64,000 bases of DNA from Papaver somniferum (GCF_003573695.1 NC_039363.1:152242826-152306825); one strand, 5' to 3'. Counted from the stretch's first letter, positions 30,117-43,020 are shown. Notes: a model not told the origin generated them from the sequence alone. Numbers and translations are program-made.

Positions 30117-32540
30117 CTACTCAGCTCCATAATCAAGATCGATCACAGTTTCCTTTTCATAAACCTGAACTTGAGAATAGTCTCCTCCAGTTGGAAGATT
30201 TTCCGACTTTAACTGCTCCATTTCTGATTCAATCAGCCTGTTCATCTTTGCTCGGTCTCTATCTCTTGGGTAGGTACGATAGAGGAATGTGTAAATGAAG
30301 CAACAAATAGCCATTAGAATTGCTATTTCTGTGTACATGGCCTTGGCTAGTGATGCCACATTTTCTCTATCTGTTTCTACCTCAACTGACAGACTTGACC
30401 CTTGAGGAATGGGTTTATAACCAAAAGCGTGTCGTGACAGGAGTCCGACTACTGGAGGTGCAAAAGATGCTAACACAGATTCAAAAGATCGATCCATAGC
30501 ATAAATGCTCGTTCTAGATTTCTCTGGAACTATCTCTGCAAATGTTGGACTGGATACGACATACAATTTCATATCAGCAATTGCACAAGTTTGAGAAATA
30601 TTAAGACGTGACTCTGAATGGAGACAAAAATGACATCTAATCAGGAAGTAATTTTGGCCATTTCAAGTTGCTTTATTTTGATACCAATGGCATCATGGCT
30701 CATTTTTTCATAGGTTACTCGGGGTTCATCCAGAAATTTATTTGTTTATAAACCTACTAAACTTCAAAAGAATCAAACAAATATGGGAATAAAAGAAAGA
30801 GGCTTACTTGTTTGTAGCCGCAGCATTCCAGGTTATGAACAAACCCATGATGAACAAAATTAGTCTGTGTTGGAATGTAGTGTTGGGATCATCAGGCAAA
30901 CCTAGCAGCGGAATCCATGCAAGTGGGATAGCTGAGCCTGAACTTATTTGAGATAAAATGATCCTGCCTGCGCTTGGAAAATGAACGGAGAGTATGTCCC
31001 CCATTTTTCCTCCGAAAAGTGCCCCAATAGAACTAGAAACTGTAAATACACCCATGAGAAGTGTTGTTTGTTTGTGAGTGAAGCCAATAAGTTCTAACCA
31101 CATTGGTGCAAACGACAAAGCGGACCATGGAAATGATCCACTAACTCCCTGTGCTACAATAATCTGGAAGGATGGAATTTTCATCACCGATTTTTCTTCT
31201 TGAAACAATTCCTTGAACTCTAACAACCATGATTTTGCTAAACTTGAACCATCTGTACTACTTTTATCTACAAACCGAGGGTCTTTGGCAAACAATCCAA
31301 CTAAAGCTCCGACGATAATACTAATAATTGCAACGAGATGGAACGAAATTCTCCAACCAGCAATACCCATGAACGACGTGGAAGCTAGAAGAACTGACAA
31401 CAGACCACCGATAACTGTCCCTATATTTCCTGTTACTTGAAGCCATCCAAAAGCTACACCGCGATTGAGTCAGCAACAAGGGACTGAATAGTTGGTATAA
31501 CTGTAACAAGTCCAATCCCATTCAAACTACAGGAAACCGCCACCTAAAAATATCAAACATGAGACAGGTAGAAAATGTGGAAACCATACAGTTCTTACTT
31601 CTTAGCATATTTAAGTGGATCGAAATGACAGTTATGCTATCTACCTACTCCATTTGGGCAAACTTTACTAACCCATTCTAGCTGTGAGCAGTCTGCTATA
31701 AGTAAACAGAAATGCTCCCCGCAAATGATGAAATAAGACATGTTCCGACACGCCAAGTTCCTTACACACTAATATATAGAGTAACACCAATACAGTAACA
31801 CCAACCGAGTCGTTTAACCTTACAGGCCTTGACCCTAGGCTCTAGCAGTGAGTTTTTTTTTTTTTAAATGATCAATCCACCCAACCATCATTTGACTGTG
31901 TAGCAGCACCCATTGACACTTTTTAGAGTTTTCCTTAACAAGACAACAACCCCATTTTTCAAACTTACACCAATTAGAAGAAAATTGATTTTGGATCTGC
32001 AAATTATAACTTTGAACAAACAATATTGAAACCCAAATTCCATATGAACACAGTAAACAAATCTATAACCATGGAATTAACTAATAGATTTAATTCCTTT
32101 CACAAAATAAACTAAAAAAATTGGGCAATTCAATTTAGGAAAATTCAAATCAGTCGAATCAATTACATAAATCAACAAATTGGGTTTTATGGTGGCATTC
32201 AAAATTAAGCAACAAAAATGTGAGAGAGAGTAGCACCTACCTCGAAGAAAGTAGAAGAGATGCCAACCAAGAACGTTTCAAGATCCCAAGGAAAAGCACC
32301 AAGAGAAATAACATGAGCACAATTATGACGAACAACAAGATAAGTAGCTAATGGATAACACAGAGACTGTACAATTGAAGGAAACAGAGTTAATGAACCC
32401 AAACCAGTTGGATCACTATGTAAAGCTGCTCCTACTTCTTTATAAACACCTGGTAGTAAAGATTCATCTGCCCTTTCCATAATCCCTGCTAGATTTATTA
32501 ACACCAATGTTAGTGTTTCTGATTTCATCTTCATCTTCAT
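30117..32540 (-). pseudogene. MFS transporter copy 2, broken by a 13-bp deletion
   Basis: Exons correspond to the intact copy: 32241-32540 (100 codons, start extended to MKMKMKSETLTL), 30808-31543 and 30117-30549 (433 bp, ending DLDYGAE). Most of the protein is preserved, including PMWLELIGFTHKQTTLL and LFGGKMGDILS. In exon 2, 13 bp present in the third copy are missing between ACTCAAT and CGCGGTGTAGC at about 31463, so the frame stops soon after SLVADSIA. All splice sites remain. It is a young pseudogene, or a truncated product if translated. Confidence 0.85.
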
Positions 32541-32753
32541 CGTGTCTGGTTTCTCAGAGATTCAGAGACGGAAGAAACAGAGGAAAATGATTTTCTTCCC
32601 TTTTTTCATGTTCTTGGGTTTTATTTTGGTCTGACCTTTGACTCAGACTCAGATTCAGACACTTTGGTAAAGGAAGAAAGGAATGTTAACGGGAACCTCG
32701 GGTAAGAATTTTGGTTCCAGAATTAATGGGACCAGGTTTATTGGGTTTATGAC

Positions 32754-32759
32754 ACGTGT
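32754..32759. promoter_or_regulatory. G-box upstream of MFS copy 2
   Basis: CACGTG within GACACGTGTGACGG, about 215 bp upstream of the copy 2 ATG. It parallels the G-box of the intact copy; no equivalent was seen before copy 3. Confidence 0.4.
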
Positions 32760-32764
32760 GACGG

Positions 32765-33185
32765 TGTCTGTGTTTTGGCATGCATGACAATTTTTTGCGT
32801 TGATTTGAGAGTTCACGGCACTTGAGACGTGTAACCAGAACCGATGGGTCCACATGAATAGGCGCAACCAAGATTGAATGAATAAGGATCTTGAAGGTTT
32901 TTCTGGAAGGTGGTTCAATATTCGTGTGAGTTTGAGGATAATAACAGGTTCTCTATGTATTTCTTCTAAGGTACTCGTCAGAATCTGACTTAGTACTCAC
33001 AAAGACTTATCTTTGCGCCATGCATTTGCTAAATGTGACTTACACCATGTTTGTTTTGTTTTAACGGGGTATGACTCACTTAGGTTCGACAGAAATCACC
33101 TGAATCATTTCAATAAGACGTAATATGTTTGTACAGAAATATTCTATGACAATGATAAACAGATAAGGTGACAAGGTGTCTCCCA
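32765..33185. other. Spacer, nothing recognised
   Basis: Upstream DNA of MFS copy 2 running into the LINE remnant. Short overlapping frames on the minus strand (32655-32918) show no family resemblance. Confidence 0.4.
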
Positions 33186-33189
33186 ATCT

Positions 33190-34985
33190 AAGACCCCTTG
33201 TAGGAAAAAAAAAACCTCACCTGGAGATCCATTCAATAACACAGAAGTGGAAACTGTAGAAATACATTCGTGCATCATATACATTCCTCATGGAAGCCTA
33301 ATTTTCTAAGTGTGGCAATCAAAAACCCAATTTTCAATTCTGTCAAAAGCCTTTGACATATCTAATTTCACCGCCATTAGACCTTTTTTAGCTTTATTCT
33401 TCCTGATAGTGTCAACTAATTCATGAGCTATCACTAGGTTGTCTGTGATCCGTCAAGAAGAAAAGAAAGCAGCTTGAAAGGGACTAATGAATTTATCCAT
33501 AACTAACGTAGAGCCTAGAAGCTAGCAACTTATTATTTTATAAGCTTCATTACTAAGACTAATAGGTCTAAAGTCAGTCACATGCTTAGGAGAAGCATTA
33601 TTAGGATTAGTTAGATGAAATTATGATTAGTTTGTTTCAGCAACTGTTTAGAATGGAAAAATGATTGGACCATTTTCACAGTATTATCACCAATGACATC
33701 CCACGTTTTTTGACACTCTGGAGGATAGCCATCTGGAGCCGGAAAGGTCCATGGCTGCATTTGGAAAACAGTATTTCTGATTTCATCAGCATTAGGCATT
33801 CTAGCAAGCATGATATTCTCAGCCTCAGAAATACAGGGAGCTAAATCCTTTAAATAATCATCAGGGTTGGGAGGGCTAGATGACCTACTCATTTTAAGGA
33901 AATGATTTCTAAGTTCATGAGCAATACCATCCCTATCAGTAAGCCAAATACCAAGATCAGAATGTAAAGAATCAATTTGAGTTCTTTTCTTTCGAAATTT
34001 AACGTTATCATGCAAGTATTCATATCATCAAAGGTCAAAACATTTTAGCTCTTTGCACACGGAACTCTTTCTTAACATCATACAAAAAGTTAAGTTTATT
34101 TTCTACTTCAGCTAGCGTGTTTCAATTATGAGGATTATTAGAATGTTGAGCTAAATTAGCAATTTGAGATTGTAGGTCTCTAATCTGCGTATGAAAGTTC
34201 CCAAATTTATTCATATTCCGATGCGTAAGAATATATTTAACATTCTATAAAGCTTTAATGTTCTTGAATGCATAAGAGCCATCAATATCAACAGACCAAT
34301 TTTGCTTAATCAATTTCATACAAGAAGCATCAAGAAACCAACATCTGTTAAACCTTTAAGGCACCCTTCTATTGGTAGAATTATTCTCTGTAGCACTGCC
34401 AAACAAGATGGACAATTATCACTCCCATAAGGAATCAGATGACACACCACGCTATTAAGATATTCAAAAAATCGGTTTATATTTCCCAAAACCCTATCTA
34501 ATCTTTCAATATCAGAGAACTATCATTCCTTCTATTAGGCAAGGTATAGGGAGAACCTACAGAAGGGATATCAGAAAGATCTAAGAAATCTAGATTGTCA
34601 TTGACAGAATCAAGTTCAGACTGAGATGGAGTGTTACCACCCAATTTATCCTCTTTCCTAGTAATGAAATTAAGGTCTCCCACAACTATCCAAGGACATT
34701 GGAACTGACCTCTAAGTCAACTTAGATAATCCCATTGGTTCCTAATATCTTCATCATTTAGGGCAACTATAGGGTTAACATAACAGTAATGGGGGAACCA
34801 TAATCTTTGGGTGAACTGAATCATTCTTTTATCTTGATTTTTAGTCTCAGAGAGAAAAACCAAATCAGGATCATTAGCAGAAATTAAATCACTAAGATGA
34901 TACTTAGTATATTCCCAAACTCCTGTACGTTCCAGGCAGGGACCTTCGTATTATCAAATTTGAAATTTCTTAACCTAACTGATTT
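33190..34985 (-). mobile_element. LINE ORF2 remnant: endonuclease and start of reverse transcriptase
   Basis: On the minus strand the remnant opens with an APE-type endonuclease (VPAWNVQEFGNI near 34950; VGDLNFITRKEDKLGG near 34660). It continues through the linker (QMQPWTFPAPDGYPPE at about 33740) into reverse transcriptase (AVKLDMSKAFDRIE at about 33370). Several stops and frameshifts are present. The catalytic YxDD part and 3' end are missing; the element breaks at about 33190. Confidence 0.85.
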
Positions 34986-36030
34986 GAAATCCAATTTGAA
35001 CTAAACAATGACCTTATTTTCCAAAATTGAAATTAAACAACACACAAAAAGTATACTGATAGGAAAAAGTTTTAGTAAAAACCTGTTTTGCATTATTCGA
35101 TTGATTCTCGGTAGCAGCGTGGTCTTCCATCTCCTTCTCCCAATCTTTCCATCTCTACCATTTGATAGTCTTCATCATTGTGAGTTGCAGTACCATCCTC
35201 TATTTGGTAATCACATCGTGTTATGATTATAGTTTGAGGTTTGAGTAATATTAGGTAACTGAGAAATAAAAAGAGGATTTTGGATGATGATTTGAGAATT
35301 TTCATCTACACAATCATTTCTGGATCTTTTATGTTTTCTAGGATACGGTTCTGGGCAACAAGACTTTTTTGTTGGTTTGATCTTGAGGAATCACCTTGTT
35401 CTTTCGATTGTCTTTGGCTCTCATCAACAAGTATATCCTCCAAGTCAACCATTCTGTCTACACGACACAAAAATATGTCACGGTTTAGCAAGGAAAACTT
35501 TCTGAGTAACTTAGAATCTATGACAAAGGAGGGAGAAGAGTAGTAATACTTAATCAAAATCGAACTACAGAACCTTGACTAGCATTATATAGAAGACCAA
35601 CTTACTAATGTAAACAAAATTACGTAAACAGCATATACAATGAAGTGTAGGGTAGTTAAAAGATTACAATAACAATTTAGACAATTTAGAATAAGAAACC
35701 GAAACTTATTAAGGAAATAACTCCTTCGAAACAATATACCAGCACCAAACAAAATAATCAATCAACAACGAAGTTCAGATCTAATACACAATAAAGTGGA
35801 CAAACAAAGATTCTGCCTCTTTGCTGCAGTGCCAAATGTAACTTTGAGCACGACAGTTAACTAAGTAACCATTAAAGAAACACAAATTGCCAAAACTTTG
35901 TCTGCCAGGCTAAAACATGTGCTTCCTCAACTAATATCTACCTCCCAAAGTGCTTTCATTCAGCGGAGACAAATTACTGACAGCATTCTCATGGCTAACG
36001 AATGTATCGACTCAAACTAACGTGTTAAGG
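34986..36030. other. Spacer with unrecognised overlapping frames
   Basis: Frames of 60-87 codons overlap on both strands at 35008-35557. None has a recognisable motif, and they may be the decayed upstream part of the LINE. The rest is AT-rich and featureless. Confidence 0.35.
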
Positions 36031-36034
36031 AGCC

Positions 36035-36316
36035 GGGTGTAATTTCAAGTTGGATATAGAGAAGGCATATGACAAGGTTAATTGGGGATTCCTGATTTGG
36101 GTCTTTCAAAAAATGGGGTTTGGTTTTTTATAAAGGAAGTGGATCTTATTATTTATCCTGCATACACCACGCTCATTTTGCTGTTTTGGTGAATAGGCAT
36201 GCTGGAACAAAGTTCAAGAGCTCTAGAGGGCTACACCAAGGTGATCCTCTGTCTCCCTTCCTCTTAACTATTGTAATGGAGGGTCTTTGCAGGCAGAGGA
36301 AGAACCAAAATTGAGG
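36035..36316 (+). mobile_element. LINE reverse transcriptase fragment, plus strand
   Basis: It reads LDIEKAYDKVNWGFL, then in another frame HAGTKFKSSRGLHQGDPLSP and FLLTIVMEGLCR. These are the conserved palm motifs before the YxDD box of plant LINEs. Orientation is opposite to the 33.2-35.0 kb remnant. At least one frameshift is present. Confidence 0.8.
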
Positions 36317-36496
36317 TCTGGGGGGGTTGGGTGGAGGGAGGGGAGGCTTGGAAAAATAAATTTGAGCACTGGTTAAAAAAAAAAATTGCGATGCCAAAAA
36401 AGAAAGAAAATTACCTATTAAAAGACCGTCGGAAATCCTGATAAAAAAATCGTATATCATGTCCCTTTTGACCATTTTTTCCAGCTGATATGGGCA

Positions 36497-36898
36497 TCAG
36501 CCCCTAGAACTGAAATTAGCATGTAATAATTCCACAAGAATTTGAGAAAATAAGAGATAAAATGTACCTATCGTTGCACCAGAGCGAGATCCAAATTGTG
36601 GTCGTGTTTCGGGTTTCAATTCCAGCACTGAATTTGGTTGCGGTTCTGGTGGTGGTGACGAATCTAGGGTTTTTATTCGACCTGTGATAAGAGCAAGACG
36701 ATCTTCCCCTATATTAAATATCCTTCGATTTGGGGGTGGGTGAAATAGTTTTTGTCTGCTGTCGATTTGGAAGTTCACGGCAAATGAGATTTCTGGGTTT
36801 TCTTTATTTTCTTTTTCTGACTTATTGATTTTTCTAAGGAAACCTGAACTGTTGGGACTTGGGAGGTCTTTGACTTGCCATCCATTTGTTGGGCTCAA
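36497..36898 (-). CDS. Unrecognised 133-codon open frame
   Basis: A proline- and charge-rich frame, starting MSPTNGWQVKDLPSPNSSGF with a KINKSEKENKENPEI stretch and a PPPEPQPNS run. Its third position is not obviously biased. No domain was recognised. It could be the first exon of an unknown gene (RSGATIG|GTACATT offers a donor near 36565) or chance. Confidence 0.25.
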   Translation of the reverse strand: MSPTNGWQVKDLPSPNSSGFLRKINKSEKENKENPEISFAVNFQIDSRQKLFHPPPNRRIFNIGEDRLALITGRIKTLDSSPPPEPQPNSVLELKPETRPQFGSRSGATIGTFYLLFSQILVELLHANFSSRG

Positions 36899-39000
36899 AA
36901 TCTTGGTTACAGGAGTAGTGTCAAGTCTAATGAATAACTAGTTGGTATCATCCAACTTTCTCTAACTCATGTTTTATGATTTAGCGAAATGGTGTGTGAG
37001 AACCAAAGTAACGGTAATCAGACCAGCAGCGTCAAGCGTTATTTCACATAGCGTGCTAAAAGTAGAAAAACGTTATTGCATAAGTCAAGCGCGGAAAAGC
37101 TATTCTTAATCCTAATCATACAAATATTTTAGTCACCATTAACCAAATCAAACATTATTGCTGTTTGGATTAGTGTTTCTATGATTTCATTATAAGACTC
37201 GAGCTTCCATGAACAATTCAAAATGTTGAGTTTGCATGGAACATGAAAGATGAAATTCTTCCACCATAACAGTTACTCTAAAATGCAATCTCGTACTTAG
37301 CTTTTGCCTTTCAGAATGAAATTTAAGTCCAAATATATTGGAGACCCTGTCAATATATAGGTAACCTAATATAGGGCCCATGATCATAGTTAGTTGGTTA
37401 CGGGGAATTCTATAAGCATTTAAAAAGTTTAAATTGACCTTATATATATATAACTTAATAAATATATAAAACTAAATTCTAATCTATTTTTTTTTTGTAT
37501 CTCTTCTCTTTTCCTACTCTCTTAATCTGTTTCATTATTTTTCATCGTCTTTGATTAATCGACTAATCTAAACCTAATAACCAATTGAAATTTACATTAA
37601 AGATGCAGAAGAATAAGGAATATGGCAGGAAATTCGACCGAAAACCATTTATTTTTTTCCCTTATTTGTGTTTGAAATGGTTTTATTTATTGAATAAGTA
37701 AAAAAAAAATAGGTTTGCAGTTACATTAACGATATGTATGTTCAATTTGCTGGTGTAATTTATTCTCTAAAACTGTTATAGTTAGCAAAATAAGAACTAC
37801 TAACTGTAAATTAAAAAAAAAATATTACATGAAAGTTACAGTTATCTTTCTAACCATGAATGTTTATACGATTGGGTATGACTCGCGAAAAACCTAACCG
37901 TAAATAATCCTGAATAACAACAGTTTTAAGTTTGGAAAAAATAACTAGGATTGGATTTTATTAAAATATACCAACTGTATTTTGATGCAGTTGGTTTTTT
38001 TTCTTTTCTTTTCATTTAAGTAACTGTAAAAAAGGAAGTACCCTGATACTTAAAACTAAGGATCAAATGAATTGGTGTTTATCTTCCTCAACGAGCGAAA
38101 ACGAAGATTCATCATTAACTATTTATAAAGATATTACAAGGAAGCTTGGTTTACAAGAGAATACAAAAGAAATGAAACTATCATTAAAAGAATAAAAGAT
38201 ATAGAAAGAAAATAATCAAGCAAGCAATATTCTAAATCAAATACTTTGAAGTATGCATACAACATTGCCTATTATATTGGATATGTACCATGTACTGTGA
38301 AATGGAAACTAAGCAAATCTTTTGTAGCTGTCCGAATATTCTGCAGTACTCCTCATAGTTAACATAATTATGGATCTCGTATATTGTTGGCATCATATGC
38401 GAAGAATATGGATATCAAGATATGCAAATATATCATTTAAGTTGTATGAGATGAAAAAGGAAACAATGAAATAATAGCTCAAATGACGTACATAAACTTC
38501 CTTTGATAATGAGTTCTGTTTAGCATCTAAAAAACAAAACCTAGCCATAACCTTTTTATTGTTTGATATTTTGGATTGGGTTAATATTCATTTTACAACC
38601 ATAAATTATTAAGGTTATAGTTCATGATTTAATAAGAAAATGTGCCTATAAACAGAAGCGGACAACTATTTTAAGACATACCAAAACGGAATAGAGGAAA
38701 GATACAAAAAAAAAAGACAGAGCTTGTACTATCAATTATACTTCCTCAATTAACTGTAATACCAACTAGAGAAACCCCTGACTAGATCACTTATTCAACT
38801 TGTCAACACAAGGTCGGAGCCTTGAAAATAGCAAGTTCACTTTTAATTTATCAGTTGAACTTTCGAGTGCGAAAGCATTACGAATTTCATGTACGCTTAA
38901 TGATATTGTCCATGAAACAACTTCATTTAGGGTTTACTAACTCATTAAAAAATGAAGTTCAGTAACTCATAACCTTCTCAAGAGTTAAACTACCTATAGT
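36899..39000. other. AT-rich intergenic DNA with a candidate third hairpin-type element
   Basis: No gene. At about 37400-38060 short inverted words around AACTG / CAGTT recur, including the clean hairpin CCAACTG TATTTTGATG CAGTTGG (37971-37994). The reverse strand at 37530-37570 (GACGATGAAAAATAATGAAA) resembles a segment of the element at 6.5-7.7 kb. This is weak support for a related, reversed element. Confidence 0.3.
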
Positions 39001-40105
39001 CATTAATTTTTAACCATCTTCCTTTTTGTCCTTGGGGGAATCATCAAATCCTTTATTTTGCATTTCAAAAGACAACTCTGCTGTTTTCATGTTGTTAAGA
39101 AACTCCGTTTCAAATATTACTGATTTAGTATTTGCATCATCAAATAATTCGGTTTCATTTTCTAGGATAGTATTTTTTCTTTGGGCGAACAAATATCACT
39201 CTCTACTATTGACTTATTTCTCTTGAGAAGTCCGAAATCAACATATTCACATCCGCGGAGAATTTGAAAATTCGTTTTTTTCTTGTTTAGAAACTCAGTA
39301 TTAGTCTTCTCATTGCAAACCGATTCAAATTTATTTTCCAGAATTTCCTTATTTCATTGAGCGAACAAATATCATATTGTACCGTAAACTTTTTTTTTTT
39401 GAGAACCTCTAAATGGAATGAATCAACTCAACTTTCTTTCTCTTTTTTTTTTCTTCAATATTTTTCTTTTGCTCTGATGGAGGCGGGAGGAAACATAACC
39501 CGCGTGAAAAGAACCACGATCACTGGCCGTATGAATGATAATGATACACAACACATAATTTGTGGAAGCAAAGGCTTTGTAGTTCTTTTTTTATGCGTGG
39601 AATGGACATGGAAACATAGGTTTTTTTCTTCTTCAAATTATGTCATATAACTATTTTGTTAAAGTCTCTTGATGTGTATGTTGTCTCTTTGGTAAAGCTA
39701 CGATTGTTGAGAGTCCCTATGTAACCCCTATAAACATTCCTGGCCTTGAATTTTAAGATTATTATCGGTGGATACATGACTTTCTTCTTTATTGTAGTTG
39801 TACTAGCATGATTAATCATCGCTAGCTAAGCAATGATTTCTGCATCACTTTTGATCATGAAACAAGTTATGGAAACGAGTGGCTTCCCTAAAATTCGAAT
39901 AATTTATATTTCGAAAATACATGAAGACCAAATCTATATTTTAGAAATCAATTTCTTTCTGATTTATATTTTTATTATAATTATTTTTCTATACAATATT
40001 CGGAACCTATATTAATGCTTAAAGGAAAAATTTGAAATGTATTATATTATCATATGTTTGAATTTATTATTTGAGCATTAAGGGACCAAATTGAAACTAG
40101 AAAAT
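39001..40105. other. Non-coding region with a degenerate ~165-bp direct repeat
   Basis: The stretch ending GGGCGAACAAATATCACTCT at about 39200 and the one ending GAGCGAACAAATATCATATT at about 39378 share several blocks (CCGTTTCAAAT / CCGATTCAAAT; TTTTCTAGGATAG / TTTTCCAGAATTTC). No coding sequence can be supported. Confidence 0.4.
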
Positions 40106-40108
40106 TAC

Positions 40109-40215
40109 TCCCTCCGTTTTCAAATAATAGACTTGTTTGTGTATAAATTTGCACACAAACCTGCCTATTTTTTAGAAACAGCGGGAATATATTATTTTAA
40201 TGAGATTATTATATT
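40109..40215. mobile_element. Truncated Stowaway-like MITE
   Basis: It begins CTCCCTCCGTTTTCAAATAATA, the typical Stowaway/mariner terminus. A clean 42-bp hairpin follows (ATAGACTTGTTTGTGT ... ACACAAACCTGCCTAT). The matching right terminus was not found, so the element is truncated or its end is lost. Confidence 0.55.
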
Positions 40216-40689
40216 AAAGAAGTGATAATTTAATAGGCCACAACCTATGAGCAATTTTTCTAAATTATAAACCTTTCAAAATACTGTAACAAGCTTTTGC
40301 ATTGGGAAGTTTCTTCCATCATTTTAAGTCTGCATTGATTTGTGTATATTATGTTTACCAATGCCTCTTAAAGGCAAAATATTTCGCATATTTTGCCTCC
40401 AACACTATAAAAACAAATAAAATTAGCAAAGATTTCATTATTTTTTCTCATATGTTCGGTATTTTCGCGGCGTCTATATAATGTGTTTTTAATTGTTTCG
40501 TATTGTATTTCACAATTCAGCAAAAAGGGTTTTTCTCTTAAAGATGATCAAAATGTTTTTTATGGATTCTCTACTGATCTCCTGTCACATCGCATGAGCA
40601 ATTTAAGCCTCCTTGCCCAACAAAAACTTATGGTTAAGATGGAATCAACTATCAACTAATTGTCTAGGTTTTGGATTAACCAAATTTGT

Positions 40690-41094
40690 GTGCCTCTAGT
40701 AGCTTTGTGCCACTTTAAAGAAGAGGTGGGCTTGGTTTGGGAGTGGCCGTGCTACTTGGGCTCTATTCTATCGATTCTACGACCAATAAAACGAAATAAA
40801 ACCAACTTAGGGTTAGAGTTTATGAAGAGGCTCTCTTTCTTATTCGGAGAGAGACTAGTTTTAAGGTTTTCGTGAAGAACAACATCCGTGGTTCTTAAGT
40901 AAGATTTCTTCATCTTCAGCCGTGGTTCTAGAAGAACAGCAGCCGTGGTTCTTAAGTAAGATTTCTTCATCTTCAGCCGTGGTTCTAGATCTCACTATTC
41001 AGACTGTTAGTCTTCAATCTTTATTTTTTTTCCTTAGAAATCATTTTAGGGTTTATCATTCAATTTTACTTGTTATCTCGATCTCAAATCTTAC
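40690..41094 (+). pseudogene. Inverted eL24 5' fragment with promoter-like DNA; start codon lost
   Basis: The plus strand carries two TGGGCT (site II) elements at about 40730 and 40760 and a telo-box-like TTAGGGTTAG at 40808, both usual in plant ribosomal-protein promoters. The eL24 5' UTR follows (TTCGTGAAGAACAACATCC), with GTG in place of the ATG. A 50-60-bp segment is tandemly doubled (40887-40986). Intron 1 continues to 41094, where an insertion interrupts it; the remainder is at 46725-46978. Confidence 0.75.
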
Positions 41095-41249
41095 ATGGGT
41101 TTACTCAATAAATACTTTTTATTATCTTTTATTTTTTTAACACAGTTGATTTGCAAAAATTTAAATATTATTTTTTTGATATTCTTTTATTTTATTTCAA
41201 GTTGGTGCAAGCGCTTGCACATATACTCTAGATCCATTTCTTTTTCTTA

Positions 41250-41560
41250 TGTAGAACAACTCTAGTACTTCTAGAATCTTCTCAACTTGTCTATCAAGTT
41301 AAACACTTCTTGTTTTAGTCTTATGCTATTACTGTTTTTAGAGTCTTTCTCTTTTTAGTCTTTTACTCACGCCTATATATACAGGCTTCTTTCGTTTATT
41401 GTTTACACACTATTATTATCAAATTATTGAATACAACTCAGTTTGAGTAATCTTTATCTTTTCTCAGCAAAGCTTATTAACTTTCATCTGTTTTCTCACC
41501 TCTTTTGACTATTCTCATCTCCAGCAAACTTCGTTTTGCTTTCTTCTTACAAGTGCTACA
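41250..41560 (+). repeat. 5' LTR of the gypsy element
   Basis: It begins TGTAGAACAACT and ends AAGTGCTACA (TG...CA ends with a 5-bp TGTAG/CTACA inverted repeat). It contains CCTATATATACAGG as TATA region. Length is 311 bp. Confidence 0.9.
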
Positions 41561-42110
41561 TTAAGTGGCATCGAGCCAACGTTTTGAGATTTTTATCTCA
41601 AAACAGATCCTTAATCGCTTCCGCTACATAAACCCTAATACAAAAAAATATATATATATAGTTAGTTTCAATGGGTGACCAAATCACAAGAGTAGAGTTT
41701 GCAAAAGCTACAAACAGGTTGGATCAACTCGACAAAAAACGTTGCAAGTATTCAGAGCATCTTAGAAGATATACAAAAAAAGTTGAATATCAAAGAAAAG
41801 TTTGATATTAAGAAAAATCCAGAAAGTGAAGAAAAATCTGATGCATAACACAAGTCGCAAGAAGAAGGAGAACATTCTAGGGCAAGAAATACTTCACGAG
41901 AAGAGAAGAAATATTATAACCATGAAACTCGCAGCTCAGAAGGAGTAAAAAAAAGTAATAGACAATATGACCGAGAACACTACCAGTCTTACAAAAAAAT
42001 TGATAACTCCTAATATAGCAGTAGTGAAGACGATGCTGAAGACTATCTTGAAAGAAATTGGGCTGGATCAGAAAGGCGTACATGATCAAATCAAAACTCT
42101 TCTGGGTCTC

Positions 42111-43020
42111 TACCTGATTATAAGCCTATGGATGATTTTCCTACGTTCAGTGGTAGGTTTAAGATAGAATAGTTATTAGACTGGTTTTATGAAGTTGAAT
42201 CTTTTTTCGATTATATGGATATACCAGAACGAATTCAAGTGAAGCTAGTAGCTTACAAACTCAAAGGAGGAGATGTTGCATGGTGGTCTAAAGTTGGTGA
42301 AGATCGCAAGAATTTTGGTAAACCGCCAGTAAAGTCTTGGAGAAGAATGAAGGATCTCATAAGAGATAAATTTTTGCCAAGAGACTACAAACAACAACTT
42401 TTTATTAAGCTTCAAACTTGTCTACAAGGTGCAAGGTTAGTAAACGAGTATGTTTCTGAATTTCCTAGTTTAATAGCACGTAATGAGCTTAATGAAACTG
42501 AAGAGCAACTTTTAGCAAGGTTTATTGAAGGTTTGAATCGAGTGATTCAATAAGGGATGACTCAAACAACCTACACCATGGTTGAAGCAATGCAACAAGC
42601 TGTCAGGGTTGAATGACGAGTTCTTAGTTCTACAAAATTTCCTCTTAAACAAAGTCCCAAATATCAAGGTAATTTCAGAATCTCTCCTTCATACAATAAT
42701 TACAATGAGAGTTCTTATTATCAAGAGGATATCCCTAGTAGACAACAATTTTGATCTACCAATTTTACTAATTCTCCTGCACCAAAGAATCCTACACCTA
42801 TTCTACCAATTCCGGCTGAGTTTCGGTCAGCGCAACCATCTCAAGCTACTACTTCCCTACCCAGTAATACCTCAAATACCCGATTCACAAATAAAAACCA
42901 AGCACCTTTTCCTCCTCCTCAGAAAATATCAAATCCTTATGCTAAGTTCAGAGGGGAAAAATGTGATAAGTGCCAAATGACAGGACATACTTCATCTGAA
43001 TGCCGTCGAGTTCATGGTTT
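42111..43020 (+). pseudogene. gypsy gag and zinc knuckle
   Basis: Capsid-type gag text runs 42180-42553 (VESFFDYMDIPERIQVKLVA, WRRMKDLIRDKFLP). It is interrupted by an in-frame TAG near 42169 and a stop at 42551. Further on, CDKCQMTGHTSSEC (about 42961-43002) is an intact CX2CX4HX4C knuckle. The protease region between 43020 and 43280 is too decayed to place. Confidence 0.8.

Noticed and set aside
35008..35557. Paired overlapping frames on both strands
   Set aside because: No motif, no splice context and no preferred strand; they may be decayed LINE DNA.
40690..41094. A functional eL24 gene on the plus strand
   Set aside because: The ATG is GTG, intron 1 is interrupted by more than 5 kb of insertions, and no exon 2 follows the acceptor at 46977.
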